From assembly GCF_008001235.1 (NCBI RefSeq), contig NZ_CP040751.1, positions 3,041,501 to 3,105,500 on the forward strand: DNA of 64,000 nucleotides, written 5' to 3'. The notes under the pieces were generated by a model that saw only the letters and a list, made by a program, of their open reading frames with translations, did no database searches and had not been told where the DNA came from. Shown piece by piece: positions 62,178 through 64,000 of the stretch. How positions within the stretch are numbered: position 1 is the first letter of the stretch; the number at the start of each line of letters is the position of its first letter. Made by a program: the position numbers and the translations under genes. The stretch is from Salidesulfovibrio onnuriiensis. Its GTDB lineage: Bacteria > Desulfobacterota > Desulfovibrionia > Desulfovibrionales > Desulfovibrionaceae.

Positions 62178-62253
62178 AAGAGGGAAACCTTTTAAAAAGG
62201 TTTCCCTCTCGCGCTCTCCTTTCCAAAATTTTCTGGCGACGGCTATGCCGTTC
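62178..62253. repeat. Copy D of the dispersed hairpin repeat; terminator of the glycosyltransferase gene
   Basis: GAGGGAAACCTTT (62180-62192) / AAAGGTTTCCCTC (62196-62208) hairpin; then CTCTCCTTTCCAAAATTTTCTGG and GCGACGGCTATGCCGT. On the minus strand the hairpin is followed by a T9 run (62171-62179), a strong intrinsic terminator for the gene ending at 62258. Same modules as copies A-C. Confidence 0.75.
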
Positions 62254-62257
62254 CCAA

Positions 62258-63184
62258 CTACACCGCCTTTTCCCTCAAACGCCCACAGGCGTCGTAATTC
62301 CTGGCGTTCATGACAAATTCACGCACCCGGTCGAGGGGGTAGTTATAGAACATGAATTCCTTGAGCCTGTTGAAGCAATAATGGTGCACGATGGCGTCCT
62401 GCACCACATAGCCCTTCATGCCGTGCTCGTTCATGACCCGGTTCATCATGGATTCGTCGAAACACTTTTCCTGGTCCAGAAACCAGGCCTCATTGAGCGG
62501 CAGGGGATGGTATTTCTCGGCCAGACGGTCGTCAAAGCACACGCAGTTGATACTGATATGCGCCTTGGGTCCGGAGAACTCGAAAACAGGATCATCAAGC
62601 CCACTCACGAACCGTTCGATGAGATTGTCGTTGAGCACGCTGTCCCAGATCACATCATGCAACTTCTCATTGCTCCCGATATGTCCGGCCCTGACCAGGG
62701 CGTCTCCCATGGTGGAGCCGTACCGCTGCATCATAAACGGGATAAGCGGCTGGATTCCCATGGTATTGATGGGCACCAGCGGCGCAACAAAGGCCACGTC
62801 CTTTTCATGGCGCGTGGCCGCATATTGCTCCATGACCTTCTCGAGCCAGCCGGGGGTGAAGAACATGTCGTCATCGGTCTTGATGATCGGATGCCCCCAG
62901 TGCTCCTCCACAATGGAATTGATGAACAGGGGAACGCAGGGATGGTGCCCCACCGGGCTGCAATGCAGAATCTGGGCGTTGGGATTCCTGCGGGCAAAAT
63001 TGTCGCAGATCAACTTGCGGTCCGGCCCCACGTGGTTGCAGCAGATATACACGGCCTTGAACCTGGAAAGATTCGTGTGTTGCTCCAAGGTCCTGAGGCT
63101 AAGTAGAAAGACATCCACCGGGTGGGCCGGGGAGGTCAGCATCATGAAGACGGGTCGTTTATCGGGCTTGCTTGCCGGGGCCAT
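62258..63184 (-). CDS. Glycosyltransferase-like protein with DDD motif
   Basis: 308 residues from ATG 63184 (SD GGAG); the frame opens far upstream. FMMLTSPAHPVDVFLLSLRTLEQHTNLSRFKAVYICCNHVG near 13-53 and HPIIKTDDDMFFTPGWLEKVMEQYA near 103-127 give a GT-A-like fold with a DDD metal site. WFLDQEKCFDESMMNRVMNEHG near 235-256 and AIVHHYCFNRLKEFMFYN near 265-282 follow. No signal or membrane segment. Sugar and acceptor unknown. Divergent from the radical SAM gene. Confidence 0.72.
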   Translation of the reverse strand: MAPASKPDKRPVFMMLTSPAHPVDVFLLSLRTLEQHTNLSRFKAVYICCNHVGPDRKLICDNFARRNPNAQILHCSPVGHHPCVPLFINSIVEEHWGHPIIKTDDDMFFTPGWLEKVMEQYAATRHEKDVAFVAPLVPINTMGIQPLIPFMMQRYGSTMGDALVRAGHIGSNEKLHDVIWDSVLNDNLIERFVSGLDDPVFEFSGPKAHISINCVCFDDRLAEKYHPLPLNEAWFLDQEKCFDESMMNRVMNEHGMKGYVVQDAIVHHYCFNRLKEFMFYNYPLDRVREFVMNARNYDACGRLREKAV

Positions 63185-63365
63185 GCACACACTCCTATGT
63201 ATGAAAAACCACAGGGTCGAAGAATTGACGATTCCTTTCAGTTGGCAAAGACGTTTGCAACCCGTGTGCCACGCTTTGCAGGCGCAGAAGGCATAACCTG
63301 GCAGGCGGCACGCATCGTGCATTGGTCGCCCGGCAAGAAGATTTTTCACGCACAAGGAGCATCCC

Positions 63366-64000
63366 ATGCCAAGCCTGGAAGAAATAAAACGGGTAAACAG
63401 CATCACCAACAAGATGATGGCCACCCAATCCACCGGCCAGGTCATGAGCTACCCTGAACAGATAACGCTCATGCCCCTGCAGGTCTGCAACTATAAATGC
63501 ATCATGTGCAATGAATGGAAGGCCAGGGAAAAACCGGAAATGTCACCGGAGCTGCTGGAAAAGATCCGGCACGTGCTTCCCTTTGTGCGCACCCTGTTCA
63601 TCACGGGCGGGGAACCCCTCATGTACCGGCATCTGGAAAGCCTGCTGTCCATGGGCAGCGAAGCCGGCTGCGACCTGTGGATGGTCAGCAACGGCGCGCT
63701 GCTCGACGAAAGACGGCGGGACATGCTCATGACCCACGGCCTGAAACGGCTCAAAATAAGCCTGGATGCCGCAAAGAACAGCACCTACAAGGCCATTCGC
63801 GGCGGAAATTTCTTCAAAGTCATAAGAAACATAGCCCAGCTTTACCAGACCAAGGTGGAACGGGGACTGGAATTTCCCGAGGTACAGCTCGGATTCGTGG
63901 CCATGCGCAAGAACATCGCGGAACTTCCCCGGCTGGTGGTCATGGCTTCGGAACTCGGTGTGAAAAACATCTATGTCAGCTACATGGGTGTCCAGAACGA
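63366..64000 (+). CDS. Radical SAM protein (3' end cut by window edge)
   Basis: At least 211 residues, open to the window end. ATG 63366 has SD AAGGAG. The 4Fe-4S cluster motif is Cys41-x3-Cys45-x2-Cys48 in PLQVCNYKCIMCNEW, followed by TLFITGGEPLMYRHLESLL (GGEP, SAM binding) near 76-94 and LKRLKISLDAAKNSTYKAIRGG near 134-155. This wording is that of the SPASM/MoaA-like branch, which modifies peptides, proteins or sugars. A C-terminal SPASM domain, if any, lies outside. Beside a glycosyltransferase-like gene, so envelope or glycan modification is one possibility. Confidence 0.88.
   Translation, partial: MPSLEEIKRVNSITNKMMATQSTGQVMSYPEQITLMPLQVCNYKCIMCNEWKAREKPEMSPELLEKIRHVLPFVRTLFITGGEPLMYRHLESLLSMGSEAGCDLWMVSNGALLDERRRDMLMTHGLKRLKISLDAAKNSTYKAIRGGNFFKVIRNIAQLYQTKVERGLEFPEVQLGFVAMRKNIAELPRLVVMASELGVKNIYVSYMGVQN

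Overview
The window is a high-GC (roughly 60-65% by eye) bacterial chromosome segment that looks like a sulfate-reducing member of the Desulfovibrionales (Desulfovibrio / Pseudodesulfovibrio type). This rests on gene order: flgF-flgG-flgA-flgH-flgI-flgJ / flgN-flgK-flgL-csrA-fliW facing a DVU0524-family gene plus flgM, directly beside rimP-nusA-ylxR-infB-ylxP-rbfA-nrnA-truB-rpsO-pnp. A split glycine decarboxylase (gcvPA/gcvPB) with gcvH and lpd, FolE2, NikR and a probable selenoprotein fit as well. Most of the window is ordinary core genome. The accessory parts are short: one AT-rich DUF3800 gene, a lipase-like gene with an AT-rich leader, and dispersed intergenic repeats.

Layout. 1-2 kb: a chemoreceptor cut by the left edge, then tRNA-Ser(UGA). 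2.3-8.9 kb: a Fur-family regulator behind its own Fur box, a membrane PilZ protein, thiM, and a four-gene FecBCD-type metal or metallophore import operon that ends in a methyltransferase. 8.9-14.2 kb: tRNA-Ser(GCU), der, a DUF255 thioredoxin-like protein, mtnA. 14.2-20.3 kb (minus): nadK, an ARMT1/DUF89-like protein, mltA, DUF4254, gatB. 20.4-31.7 kb: the flagellar block, with a sigma-28-type promoter ahead of the flgM pair and two sigma-54-type promoters ahead of flgF and flgN. 31.7-42.4 kb (plus): tRNA-Gly(CCC) and the translation / RNA-decay cluster. 42.5-50.6 kb: a secreted hydrolase, a lipase-like protein, a tiny glutaredoxin-like protein that probably ends in selenocysteine, then (minus) an AAA+ sigma-54 activator, an AMIN-TPR giant and a MEMO1-family protein. 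50.9-56 kb: an FAD oxidoreductase, an arylsulfotransferase-like propeller, a mini flagellar-rod protein, and a methyltransferase-nikR-folE2 operon. 56.2-60.9 kb: gcvH-gcvPA-gcvPB-lpd. 60.9-64 kb: the AT-rich DUF3800 gene, a glycosyltransferase-like gene and a radical SAM gene cut by the right edge.

How genes work together. CsrA, FliW and FlgM are the post-transcriptional and sigma-28 checkpoints of flagellum assembly, and here they sit directly beside the hook-junction genes they help time. NikR is encoded at 54.9-55.3 kb, and NikR-like operator sequences can be read both at its own promoter and ahead of the ABC importer at 4.9 kb. That makes nickel import the best guess for the importer.

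The most notable find is at 45096-45331: a glutaredoxin-like ORF whose apparent TGA stop is followed by two codons and TAA, then a stem-loop with a GGUC apex at SECIS distance. The protein is best read as ending Sec-Lys-Val-stop.
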